Part shown: in pieces, positions 1 to 10,406 of the stretch
Position numbering within the stretch: position 1 is the first letter of the stretch
Layout of the letters: each line of letters starts with the position of its first letter
Source: Dactylis glomerata
Taxonomy: Eukaryota; Streptophyta; Magnoliopsida; Poales; Poaceae
NCBI GenBank assembly: GCA_007115705.1
Contig: QXEO01000549.1
Coordinates: forward strand, 2,779,512 to 2,843,511
Length of the DNA stretch: 64,000 nt
Direction: 5' to 3'
Notes under the pieces: generated by a model
Told to the model about the DNA's origin: nothing
What the model saw: only the letters and a program-made list of their open reading frames with translations
Database searches by the model: none
Program-made: the position numbers and the translations under genes

Positions 1-1364
1 TGTGTCCCCAACACACCCAATACACTTGTCAGATGTATAGGTGCACTAGTTCGGCGAAGAGATAGTGAAATACAAGTAGTAGTGATGATTATAAGTAGCA
101 AATGTATTCTGAAATAAATATCGCTGCGAGCAAACATGTAACAAAACAGGAAGTAAACAGTGTGCAATGCTTGGAAACAAGGCCTAGGGATCATACTTTC
201 ACTAGTGGACACACTCCCAACAAATATAACATAATTGAACAAATAAATAACTTCTCTTCACTATGGTACTCTGAATTACTCTCCTATTGAATAACACTAA
301 TCATTGCGTAGGGCTACGAAGCACTCCTCAAAGTTCATCAAGTACTTGACAAACACCACTCATAGAGATATCCAAATCAAATCACAACTCAAGATAGATA
401 TTATTGCAACTTAGACCAAGTACTAACACGGTGCACACACTATCAACATTACACCATGAAAGGAGGAATAGATCACTTCAATACTATCATAGTGATAATT
501 ATTCTCATAATCCATAACAGATCACAATCGTAGCCTAGACCAAGTACCACCATGATGCACGCACTGTCACCGTTACACCGTGGCAAGAGGAATAGATTAC
601 TTTAATAACACACTAGAGTACACATAATGAAGAAGAGTAACATCTACTTATTCAACATGATACAAAGCTCACGATCACATAAAGATCACATCATGGGAGA
701 TAGAGGTGCACTACATAGCTACCGGTAGAGCCCTCAGCCCCGGGGATGAACTACTCCCTCCTCATCATAGGAGACAGCAAGGTTGATGGAGATGGCGGTG
801 AGGTCGATGGAGACGGTGGTGACGGCGATGGAGACCGATGGAGATGGCTCCGGGGGCACTTCCCCGTCCCGGCAGGGTGCCGGAACGAAGACTTCTGTCC
901 CCCAAAATTTGGCTTCGACGGCGGCGGCGATGCGGAACTCTTTCTAGAAAATTGCCGATTCCTTTAGGGTTTTCTGTCCCGAGGCTTCTTATAGGCGAAG
1001 GGGCGTCGTCAGGGGGCAGCCAGGGGCTCCTCACACCAGGGTGGCGCGGCCAGGGCCTGGGCCGCGCCACCTATGTGTGAGGGCGGCCTCTGGCCCCCCT
1101 CCGGCTCTCTTTCGGTCTTCGGGAAGCTTCCGGGAAAAATAAGACTTCTCGTTTTTGTTTCGTCCAATTCCGAGAATATTTCCGATGTAGCTTTTCTGAA
1201 ACACAAAAACAGCAGAAAACAGGGAACTGGCACTGTGGCATCTTGTCAATAGGTTAGTTCCAGAAATCGCATAAAAACGCCACAAAGTGTAATGAAACAC
1301 AAGGCAAATGGTGCAAAAACAAGCATGGAGCATCAAAAATTATGGATATATTTGAGACGTATCA
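1..1364 (-). mobile_element. 3' LTR of A-type Athila-like element, minus arm (cut by window start)
   Basis: This is a minus-strand LTR. Its U3 start, TGATACGTCTC read on the minus strand, lies at 1364 next to the polypurine tract GTTAAGCTTGGGGATGC. It is collinear with the reverse complement of 26619-27985. By comparison with the plus-arm LTR, which ends at 28158, about 170 bases of U5 should lie left of position 1. The CG-rich U3 and the promoter region around 990 match the plus arm. It contains no genes; short ORFs here are chance. The LTR assignment is firm; the family name was not checked (it resembles Triticeae Sabrina/WHAM-like elements). Confidence 0.88.
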
Positions 1365-3962
1365 GCATCCCCAAGCTTAACTCCTGCTCGTCCTCGAGTA
1401 GGTAAGTGATAACAAAAGAATAATTTTTGAGGTGACATGCACCATCACAATCTTGATCATATAGGTAAAGCATTGAGTGCTGAGATCAAAGAACTTATAA
1501 CATGGGCATGAAAGACATAATCTTGACAATAAGAACTTAGCAACCATGTTGTAAACATGCAAATGAACACAAACAAAAGATCATGAAAATGAAACAATGA
1601 AAGTCAAACGTGTGTTCAAATCATAAGGAAAAACATACAAATGGTTTTCAGCTTGTCCTTCAAAGAGAGCAAAACATAAATGCATAGGACACCTTCAAGT
1701 TTAAGAGGGCGACTAGATACAAATAATTTAAGAACAAGTGAAACCATAGTCATGAATCAATCAATGAAAACTTTGGGACAATGCACATTATACTCAGAAT
1801 GACAACTATGCTCTCTTAATGGTGCATAAAGGTAGAAGGTGGTGACTCAACATAAAAGTAAAAATAAAGGCCCTTCGCGGAGGGAAGCAGGGATTAAACA
1901 TGTGCTAGAGCTTTTCATTTGTAAAACAGAGAGATAAAAATTGGTTTTGAGAGGTGGTTGTCTTTGTCAACGACTGGCAATGGGGTTCTTACTATCTTCC
2001 ATACAAAAATGAAGCAAGTTTTTGAGAGAGAGATTGGCACTTTTGTGCTCTATTATAAAGCTTGGCACTCCTCCCCACTTTTTTTCCTTTCACAAACCAT
2101 GGCTAACCGATTTCATCGGGTGCCCACCAACATTCACATACCATGGAGGAGTGCCTTTTTTCTTTCTTTTTTATTTTTTTTTCTTTTTTTTTTCTTTTTG
2201 GAATAAGCAATATGGAAGATAGCAAATCTGACCACTACGTCCCCATGAGCTTAAAACAGTGTCACAAAATGAGAAGTATTTTGAAGGTTTTTTGAAAGGT
2301 AGCACATGAAAATTTACTTTGGAATGGCTTACAAATACCATGCATAGGATTTTATAGTGGACACAATGGCAAACTTGGTTTTTGGGAGTTGGATGCACGA
2401 GTAGAGCTCATACTCAGTACAAAGTGAGGGCTAGCAAAAGACTGGGAGCGACCAACTAAGAGAGCAATAATGGCCATAATCATGCAGAGCGACAAAGCGG
2501 CATTAAAAGAAGCATAAGATGGTATCAAAAGTCAAAAACTAAATGATCATAGAGGCTATTGGCGACTTTGTATGAGTCTAACATGTGTGAGCATGCGCCA
2601 AGTCAACCCAAGTAAAGCATCGAGGAGAAAACCAAAATAATGCTTCCAAACGATAAAAACAACGCATGATTTTTTTCAAAGGCTCATTAAGCAATCTCAG
2701 TTATTTGAGACAAGTCATGCTACAGCAAAACCACTAAGCATACTATCAAAAAGATATCAAGCACGACATGCAAAAGCCTAGGCCGCAGTCTACACAAGCT
2801 CCTTCTTGTACCACTTTTTTCGCATGAAACTTTTTCTCTTTTCCAACACCATTCAAACCTTTTTGAGGAAACTCTTTTGAGGAAAACCAACATAGAACAG
2901 AGGCAAAAATACACCTTGATGAAAAGATATAACAAGATCTGAACAAAAATCAAGGCGAAAAATGCAAGATAAACGCTGTAGCAGAAAAAGAGAACACTCA
3001 TTGAACGATAAGAGTGAAAACTAGAGTATTCTTGGCAAATGAAAAGTGAGTTCATCTCCTCCAAAAGAAACATGATGTGATCTAACCATTTATTGCAGCA
3101 AACTAAACTAAACTAATACTAAAAACAAAAACAACTGACGCTCCAAGAAAAACACATAGTGCATGAAGCAATAAAAATATAGTGTCTTGAAAGGTGACCT
3201 AATTTTTGTTGATGAAGAAGGGGTGCCTTGGGGGCATCCCCAAGCTTTGACGCTTGTACTTCTTGGATATTTCTTGGGGTGATGCATGGGCATCCCCAAG
3301 CTTGAGCTTTTGTCCATTCTTCAACTCATCTCATCATTCTCCAATCCCTACACTTGAAAACTTCCTTCATACAAAACTAAACACAATTCTATTAGCAACA
3401 TTAGCATAAACATAATAATGAATCAACCCTTTTTGCTTCAGGTTTCAACCTAAAACCACCACATATAAAGCATATACTACTGTAGCAACTTTCCCAAAAC
3501 TTTCGTGATCAAAAGAACTCAAAAAGAAAGCGATAAAGCGGCAAACACAAATAGTGACAGAAATCTGTCAAAACAGAACAGCTGATAAAGGTCGATTTTT
3601 TAGAGGGTTTTCTGTTGCTCAAATCAAAAAGTATTCAACTAATGAAAGTTTGGACATAACCTGGGGCATATGCACAAGAAATCGCAGGTCCAAAAGATAT
3701 CCAAAGAATTTATACGAATTTTTACGGTGCAGCACCGAAAACAGTTTCAGGACAGCAACATCCCCAAATCTTTACCTCACTCGAATTAGAGGCTTCTCTT
3801 GGCACAACAACAAAATAAACAAGATAAGGAGCGGTCATTATAGTAGTAATAACTTCCAAGACTCAAATAAAAGAAAAAGTACTAAAAATAAACAATGGGT
3901 TATCTCCCAAGAGTGCTTTTCTTTAACGCCTTTGAGCTAGGCGCAGTAATTTGCAAAGATGC
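1365..3962 (-). mobile_element. 3' untranslated region of A element, minus arm
   Basis: A non-coding internal stretch of about 2.6 kb between the gag stop and the polypurine tract on the minus strand. It is collinear with 8960-10406 plus 25504-26618 of the plus arm. It includes a T-rich low-complexity tract (about 2155-2201), a hairpin with CTTGGGG/CCCCAAG arms at 3272-3302, and the conserved TGGG-AGATAA-CCCA hairpin at 3897-3913. No ORF in it matches a known family. Confidence 0.85.
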
Positions 3963-6424
3963 TCATGTGGGCGTCATATAAGAGCTTGAGGCAAAGGCGC
4001 CATATAGGAACTTAAAGCAATAGAGAGCATCAAAAAGCAAGTATGGAACACATTTAAATCTAAACCACTTCCTATGAAAAATAGTCTTATAAAGAGACAA
4101 GTCATAAAAGCGCAAAGCAAAAAGCATAGTAAGGCAAAACAAGTACAACTTCAAGAATTGCAACATAAAGAGGGGAAACTCAATATTGTTGAGATCTATC
4201 AAACCATGTTTCCCTCTCTCATAATAACTTTCAGTAGCACCATGAATATAACTAACAATATAACTATCATTTAAAGCATCCCTATCACGAGCTACATGCA
4301 TAAAAGAATGAATACTCCCTACATGAACAATCGTAGTAGGAGCAGATTCAACAGAATAATTATTCTCATCACCATAATCATCAAAAACAGGAGGCATATT
4401 GTAATCATAACTAATTTTATCCTCAATAGTAGGTGAACTGAAAATATTATACCCATCATCATAACCATCATAAACTAGAGGACTACTATGTCGCAAAGCA
4501 TATTCATCAAACATATCATCATAAGAAGGAACATGGATAGCACTAATGGTACAACAATTATTAACCTTAGAATTGGTACCAAAAAGATTTTCAATAGCAA
4601 AAGTAGAATGCTTTTCCCAATCATGATCACTAACATAGGTAACAGGCATAGGAACATCATCCCAATCAGAATTATCATAATCTATAGCAGGATCATAATG
4701 CTTAGGGGAAGATACCATATCCTCTCGCCTTTTACTCCTCTTCTTCTTCTTCATACTCTTCTTACTGTCTCCTTTAGGAGGGAGAGACTTGAAGGGCATC
4801 TTCTCCATATATTCTTTAGGAGGGAAAGGCATCTTTTCTACATAATCTGATTTGCTGACAAAAACAACAGAAGAAAATTTGGAGGATTCCTCCTCTCTAT
4901 TAATAAGATCGAAACATCTATTAGTCCTGTCATAGCTTGGCAAAACATCATGTTTTATAAGATCTTGTAAGTAAGTATTTGTGAGGCAATCTTTAGCACA
5001 ATAGAGACGACAACCACGAAGGGTGCTATTAATATCAACATCATTCATGTCTACCAAAGAAATCTTTCTAGATATCTCTTCACAATTCAAAAACAAAGTA
5101 AGCTCATCATGCTGATTGAGAGTAATCTTATCATCACAATACAAATCTGCGGTACTCGTTCGATTAATTGGGCATTGAAAATTAAAGTGACCCTTTTCAC
5201 CGCAAAATTCACAAAGAAAAGGATAAAGCTCACAAACCCTTTCACCAAGCACATCTAGATCCTTGAGCCACATACTGGTTTCTTCATTTGTGTGGGTGAT
5301 GCAATAATCTTCCTTGTTGTAACTCTGTTCACAAGGTCTATGTATTCCACAAAAATTAACATGCTTATAAGAAATAGTACTTTTAGAAGTTTGAGCATGT
5401 TTATTGCAATCATCAATAACAATATCACTTTCTATGCAAGTGTCTTTAAAAGGTTCATGATACACGTCCCCATTTCCTTTAGGAACATTCATATGGGAAG
5501 CAAAGGCTTTAAAGCAATCAACCATAACTTGAGGATCAAGACCATATTTAGCACTAAGCTCTTGAAAATTAGCAGTTTCAGCAAAAGACTTAATGCAATC
5601 AAACTCGTAATTCATACCTGATCCTTTACCTTTGTCGTTATCCCAACCTTCAATACTGTTTTAAATTGTTTCAAGCAGATCCCACTTGGTGTCAACATCC
5701 TTGCTTGTGAAAGACCCATCGAAGCATGCATCTAGATAGTCCTTGTAATATCCTGAAAGCCTTGCATAAAAATTATTAATAACAATATTACGGGGAAGAT
5801 CATGAATAGGACATTTGTGCATTAGTAACTTCAATCTTCCCCATGCTTGGGCAATGCTTTCTCCCTCATGAGGCCAAAAGTTATATCTCCGATTACGATC
5901 TTTATGAATTTCACTTGGAGGATAAAACTTGGAATAAAAGAGAGGCACAATTTCCTCCCATGCAATAGATGGACCATCTTCAAGCAGCCGATACCATTCC
6001 TCAGCTCCGCCTTTCAGTGATAAAGAGAATTTCTTAACTTGGTTCATTGAAATACCTTCACACTGGAACAACTCGCATAATTCATGTATAAAGAGCAAAT
6101 GATCACCAGGATGGACAGTTCCATCTCCTAAATAGCAGTTATTCTTAACACATTCAACAATCTTTGTAGGTATTTTAAAAGGATGAGGAGCACAAGCATC
6201 ACTAGAAACATCACATATGGGAGATAAAATATTATCAGAACAAACCTTCTCCACTAAAGCTGGGGGACTAAAAATATCATACTTAACAAAACCAGCTTCC
6301 CCAAGCTTAGACTTTTCTATAGCATTAGCAGTAACGGTATTCAAAGCATTCGTACTAATAACATTGCTATGCGAAATAAGCTCCAAAGGTTTTTCAATTT
6401 TCTCATCAAATCTAAAATCAGGAT
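3963..6424 (-). pseudogene. gag: Gag of A element, minus arm, 5'-truncated with one in-frame stop
   Basis: This encodes a Gypsy/Athila-type Gag, the RNA-binding capsid-nucleocapsid protein of the retrotransposon particle. Reading from 6424 down, the order is: a capsid domain with the LSLKG.AEEWYRLL and WGRLK...CPIHDLP motifs, a long linker, a CCHC zinc knuckle (C-x2-C-x4-H-x4-C, CEFCGEKGHFNFQC), a lysine-rich basic patch, and an acidic Asp/Tyr-rich C-terminus. The frame is open except for a TAA at 5661-5663 where the plus-arm copy has CAA. The N-terminus is lost: at 6424 the frame runs into an LTR fragment, so the ATG at 6458 is not native. Compared with the plus arm it keeps about 25 residues around 5385-5460 that are missing there, and lacks about 8 residues near 4480. 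No protease or polymerase follows. Confidence 0.85.
5661..5663 (-). other. In-frame TAA in minus-arm gag
   Basis: Read on the minus strand, the gag frame stops at TAA, then continues open to 3963 in the same frame. The plus arm has CAA at the same point (about 7292), so this is one C-to-T change. Confidence 0.85.
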
Positions 6425-6565
6425 CGTAGCCTAGACCAAGTACCACCATGATGCACACACTGTCACCGTTACACCATGGCAGGAGGAATAGATTACTTTA
6501 ATAACACACTAGAGTACACATAATGAAGAAGAGTAACATCTACTTATTCAACATGATACAAAGCT
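6404..6565 (-). repeat. Asymmetric centre of the inverted duplication: gag stub plus LTR fragment
   Basis: Positions 6404-6424 are a stretch of gag found only in the minus arm. Positions 6425-6565 are an LTR fragment in minus orientation that matches 531-672 (and, inverted, the 27315-27455 part of the plus-arm LTR). At 6564-6566 it joins gag of the plus arm inside a codon run with only a 2-3 base overlap (CT). The two gag arms therefore face away from each other across a 162-bp loop. There is no PBS or leader here. Confidence 0.85.
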
Positions 6566-8959
6566 TTGGAGCTTATTTCGCATAGCAATGTTATTAGTAC
6601 GAATGCTTTGAATACCGTTACTGCTAATGCTATAGAAAAGTCTAAGCTTGGGGAAGCTGGTTTTGTTAAGTATGATATTTTTAGTCCCCCAGCTTTAGTG
6701 GAGAAGGTTTGTTCTGATAATATTTTATCTCCCATATGTGATGTTTCTAGTGATGCTTGTGCTCCTCATCCTTTTAAAATACCTACGAAGATTGTTGAAT
6801 GTGTTAAGAATAACTGCTATTTGGGAGATGGAACTGTCCATCCTGGTGATCATTTGCTCTTTATACATGAATTATGCGAGTTGTTCCAGTGTGCAGGTAT
6901 TTTGATGAACCAAGTTAAGAAGAAGCTATTTTCTTTATCACTGAAAGGCAGAGCTGAGGAATGGTATCGGCTGCTTAAGGATGGTCCATCTATTGGCTGG
7001 GAGGAAATTGTACCTCTCTTTTATTCTAAATTCTATCCCCCAAGTGAGATTCATAAAGGTCATAATCAGATATACAATTTTTGGCCTCATGATGGAGAAA
7101 GCATTGACCAAGCATGGGGAAGATTGAAGTCACTAATGCTCAAATGTCCTATTCATGATCTTCCCCATAATATTGTTATTAATAATTTTTACGCAAGGCT
7201 TTCAGGATATTATAAGGACTATCTAGATGCATGCTTTGATGGGTCTTTCACAAGCAAGGATGTTGACACCAAGTGGGATCTGCTTGAAACAATTCAAAAC
7301 AATATTGAAGGTTGGGATAGTGACAAAGGTAAAGGATCAGGTATGAATTACGAGTTTGATTGCGTTAAGTCTTTTGCTGAAACTGCTAATTTTCAAGAGC
7401 TTAGTGCTAAATATGGTCTTGATCCTCAAATTATGGTTGATTGCTTTAAAGCCTTTGCTTCCCATATGAATGTTCCTAAAGGAAATGGGGACGTGTATCA
7501 TGAACCTTCTAAAAGTCGTATTTCTTATAAGCATGTTAATTTTTGTGGAGTACATAGACCTTGTGAACAGAGTTACAACAAGGAAGATTATTGCATCACC
7601 CACACAAATGAAGAAACCAGTATGTGGCTCAAGGATCTAGATGTGCTTGGTGAAAGGGTTTGTGAGCTTTATCCTTTTCTTTGTGAATTTTGCGGTGAAA
7701 AGGGGCACTTTAATTTTCAATGCCCAATTAATCGAACGAGTACCGCAGATTTGTATTGTGATGATAAGATTACTTTCAATCAGTATGATGAGCTTACTTT
7801 GTTTTTGAATTGTGAAGAGATATCTAGAAAGATTGCTTTGGTAGACATGAATGATGTTGATATTAATAGCACCCTTCGTGGTTGTCGTCTCTATTGTGCT
7901 AAAGATTGCCTCACAAATACTTACTTACAAGATCTTATAAAACATGATGTTTTGCCAAGCTATGACAAGACTAACAGATGTTTCGATATTATTAATAGAG
8001 AGGAGGAATCCTACAAAGTTTCTTCTGTTGTTTCTGTCAGGAAACCAGATTATGTGGAGAAGATGCCTTTCCCTCCTAAAGAATATGTGGAGAAGATGCC
8101 CTTCAAGTCTCTCCCTCCTAAAGGAGAGAGTAAGAAGAGTATGAAGAAGAAGAAGAAGAGGAGTAAAAGGCGAGAGGACACGGTATCTTCCTCTAAGCAT
8201 TATGATCCTGCTATAGATTATGATAATTCTGATTGGGATGATGTTCCTATGCCTATTACTTATGTTAGTGATCATGATTGGGAAAAGCACTCTACTTTTA
8301 ATATTGAAAATCTTTTTGGTACCAATTCTAAGGTTAATAATTGTTGTACCATTAGTGCTATCCATGTTCCTTCTTATGATGATATGTTTGATGAATATGC
8401 TTTGCGACATAGTAGTTCTCTATCTTGTGATGATACTAAGCCTCTAGTTTATGATGGTTATGATGATGAGTATAATATTTTTAGTTCACCTACTTTTGAG
8501 GAGAAAATTAGTTATGATTACAATATACCTCCTATTTTTGATGATTATGGTGATGAGAATAATTATTCTGTTGAATCTGCTCCTACTACTATTGTTCATG
8601 TGGGGAGTATTAATTCTTTTATGCATGTGGCTCATGATAGGGATGCTTTATGTGATAGTTATATTGTTAGTTCTATTCATGATGCTACTGAAAGTTATTA
8701 TGAAAAAGGGAAACATGGTTTGATGGATCTCAACAATATTGAGTTTCCCCTCTTTATGTTGCAATTCTTGAAGTTGTATTTGTTTTGCCTTCCTATGCTT
8801 TTTGCTTTGCGCTTTCATGACTTATCTCTTTACAAGACTATTTTTCATAGGAAGTGGTTTAGATTTAAATGTGTTCCATACTTGCTTTTTGATGCTCTCT
8901 ATTGCTTTAAGTTCCTATATGGCGCCTTTGCCTCAAGCTCGTATATGGCGCCCACATGA
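6566..8959 (+). CDS. gag: Gag of A element, plus arm (5'-truncated, otherwise open)
   Basis: An open frame of 797 codons, homologous to the minus-arm gag. It has a capsid domain (about residues 90-235), a CCHC zinc knuckle CEFCGEKGHFNFQC near residue 390, a KKKKKRSKRR basic patch near 530, and an acidic Asp/Tyr-rich C-terminal third. The first codon is TTG at the rearrangement breakpoint, so the true N-terminus is missing and translation from here is unlikely. There is a deletion of about 25 codons near 7508 relative to the minus arm. No protease, RT or integrase follows, which fits a non-autonomous element. The protein ends in the same SSSYM.PT tail as the other arm. Confidence 0.85.
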   Translation: MELISHSNVISTNALNTVTANAIEKSKLGEAGFVKYDIFSPPALVEKVCSDNILSPICDVSSDACAPHPFKIPTKIVECVKNNCYLGDGTVHPGDHLLFIHELCELFQCAGILMNQVKKKLFSLSLKGRAEEWYRLLKDGPSIGWEEIVPLFYSKFYPPSEIHKGHNQIYNFWPHDGESIDQAWGRLKSLMLKCPIHDLPHNIVINNFYARLSGYYKDYLDACFDGSFTSKDVDTKWDLLETIQNNIEGWDSDKGKGSGMNYEFDCVKSFAETANFQELSAKYGLDPQIMVDCFKAFASHMNVPKGNGDVYHEPSKSRISYKHVNFCGVHRPCEQSYNKEDYCITHTNEETSMWLKDLDVLGERVCELYPFLCEFCGEKGHFNFQCPINRTSTADLYCDDKITFNQYDELTLFLNCEEISRKIALVDMNDVDINSTLRGCRLYCAKDCLTNTYLQDLIKHDVLPSYDKTNRCFDIINREEESYKVSSVVSVRKPDYVEKMPFPPKEYVEKMPFKSLPPKGESKKSMKKKKKRSKRREDTVSSSKHYDPAIDYDNSDWDDVPMPITYVSDHDWEKHSTFNIENLFGTNSKVNNCCTISAIHVPSYDDMFDEYALRHSSSLSCDDTKPLVYDGYDDEYNIFSSPTFEEKISYDYNIPPIFDDYGDENNYSVESAPTTIVHVGSINSFMHVAHDRDALCDSYIVSSIHDATESYYEKGKHGLMDLNNIEFPLFMLQFLKLYLFCLPMLFALRFHDLSLYKTIFHRKWFRFKCVPYLLFDALYCFKFLYGAFASSSYMAPT

Positions 8960-10406
8960 GCATCTTTGCAAATTACTGCGCCTAGCTCAAAGGCGTTAAA
9001 GAAAAGCACTCTTGGGAGATAACCCATTGTTTATTTTTCAGTACTTTTTCTTTTATTTGAGTCTTGGAAGTCATTACTACTTTAATGACCGCTCCTTATC
9101 CTTTTTATTTCGTTGTTGTGCCAAGAGAAGCCTCTAATTCGAGTGAGGTAAAGATTTGGGGATGTTGCTGTCCTAAAACTGTTTTCGGTGCTGCACCGTA
9201 AAAATTCGTGAAAATTCTCTGTAAATCTTTTGGACCTGCGATTTCTTGTGCATATGCCCCAGGTTATATCCAAACTTTCATTAGTTTAACACTTTTTGAT
9301 TTGAGCAACAGAAAACCCCTCAAAAATTCGACCTTTGTCAGCTGTTCTGTTTTGACAGATTTCTGCCAATATTTGTGTTTGCCGCTTTATCGCTTTATTT
9401 TTTAGTTCTTTTGATCACGGAACTTTTGGCGAAGTTGCTACAGTAGTATATACTTTATATGTGGTGGTTTTAGGTTGAAACCTGAAGCAAAAAGACGTTG
9501 ATTATATGTTATGCTACACTAATGTTGCTAATAGAATTTTGTTTAGTTTTGTATGAAGGAAGTTTTCAAGTGTAGGGATTGGAGAATGATGAGATGAGAT
9601 GAAGAATGGACAAAAGCTCAAGCTTGGGGATGCCCATTCACCCCAAGAAATATTCAAGAAGTAGAAGCATCAAAGCTTGGGGATGCCCCCGAGGCACCCC
9701 TTCTTCATTGGCAAAAATCAGGTCACCTTTCAAGACACTATATTTTTATTGCTTCATGCACTATGCATTTTTCTTGGAGCGTCTTTTCTTTTGTTTTAAG
9801 TTTTATTTTGTTTTGTTTGCTGCAATAAATGTTTTGATCACATCATGTTCTTTTTGGAGGAGATGAACTCGCTTTTCATTTGCCAAGAACACTCTAGTTT
9901 TGACTCTTATCGTTCAATGAGTGTTCTTCTTTTTCTGCTACTGCTTTTGGTTTTCGTTTTCGCCTTGCTTTTTGTTCAGATCTTGTTTTATCTTTGCATC
10001 AAGGTGTATTTTGACCTCTGGTCTATGTTGGTTTTCCTCAAAAGAGTTTCATCAAAAAGGTTTGAATGGTGTTGGAAAAGAGAAAAAGCTTTATGCAAAA
10101 AAGTGGTACAAGTAGGAGCTTGTTTAGACTGCGGCCTAGGCTTTTGCATGTCATGCTTGATGTCTTTTTGATAGTATGCTTAGTGGTTTTGCTGTAGTAT
10201 GACTTGTCTCAAATAACTGAGATTGCTTAATGAGCCTTTGAAAAAATCATGCGTTGTTTTAATTATTTGGAAGCTTTATTTGGGTTGACTTGGCGCATGC
10301 TCACACATGTTAGACTCATACAAAGTCGCCAATAGCCTCTATGATCATTTAGTTTTTGACTTTTGATGCCATCTTATGCTTCTTTTAATGTTGCTTTGTT
10401 GCTTTG
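8960..10406 (+). mobile_element. 3' untranslated region of A element, plus arm, first part
   Basis: Non-coding. It starts with the TGGG-AGATAA-CCCA hairpin (9009-9025), then the CTTGGGG/CCCCAAG hairpin (9623-9647) and a second AAGCTTGGGGATGC motif (9671-9686). It is interrupted at 10406 by the chromovirus and resumes at 25504. TSD bases 10402-10406 are CTTTG. Confidence 0.85.

Noticed and set aside
2155..2201. T-rich tract that could be a poly(A) tail of a LINE or retrogene on the minus strand
   Set aside because: It is present at the matching place in the plus arm (A-rich at 25791-25825) and lies inside the 3' untranslated region of the A element, with no LINE ORF or target duplication.
7925..8723. 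Ile/Met/Leu-rich ORFs resembling membrane proteins, on both strands of the A gag (also 4475-4850)
   Set aside because: They are shadow frames of the Asp/Tyr-rich gag codons (GAT/TAT repeats read out of frame).
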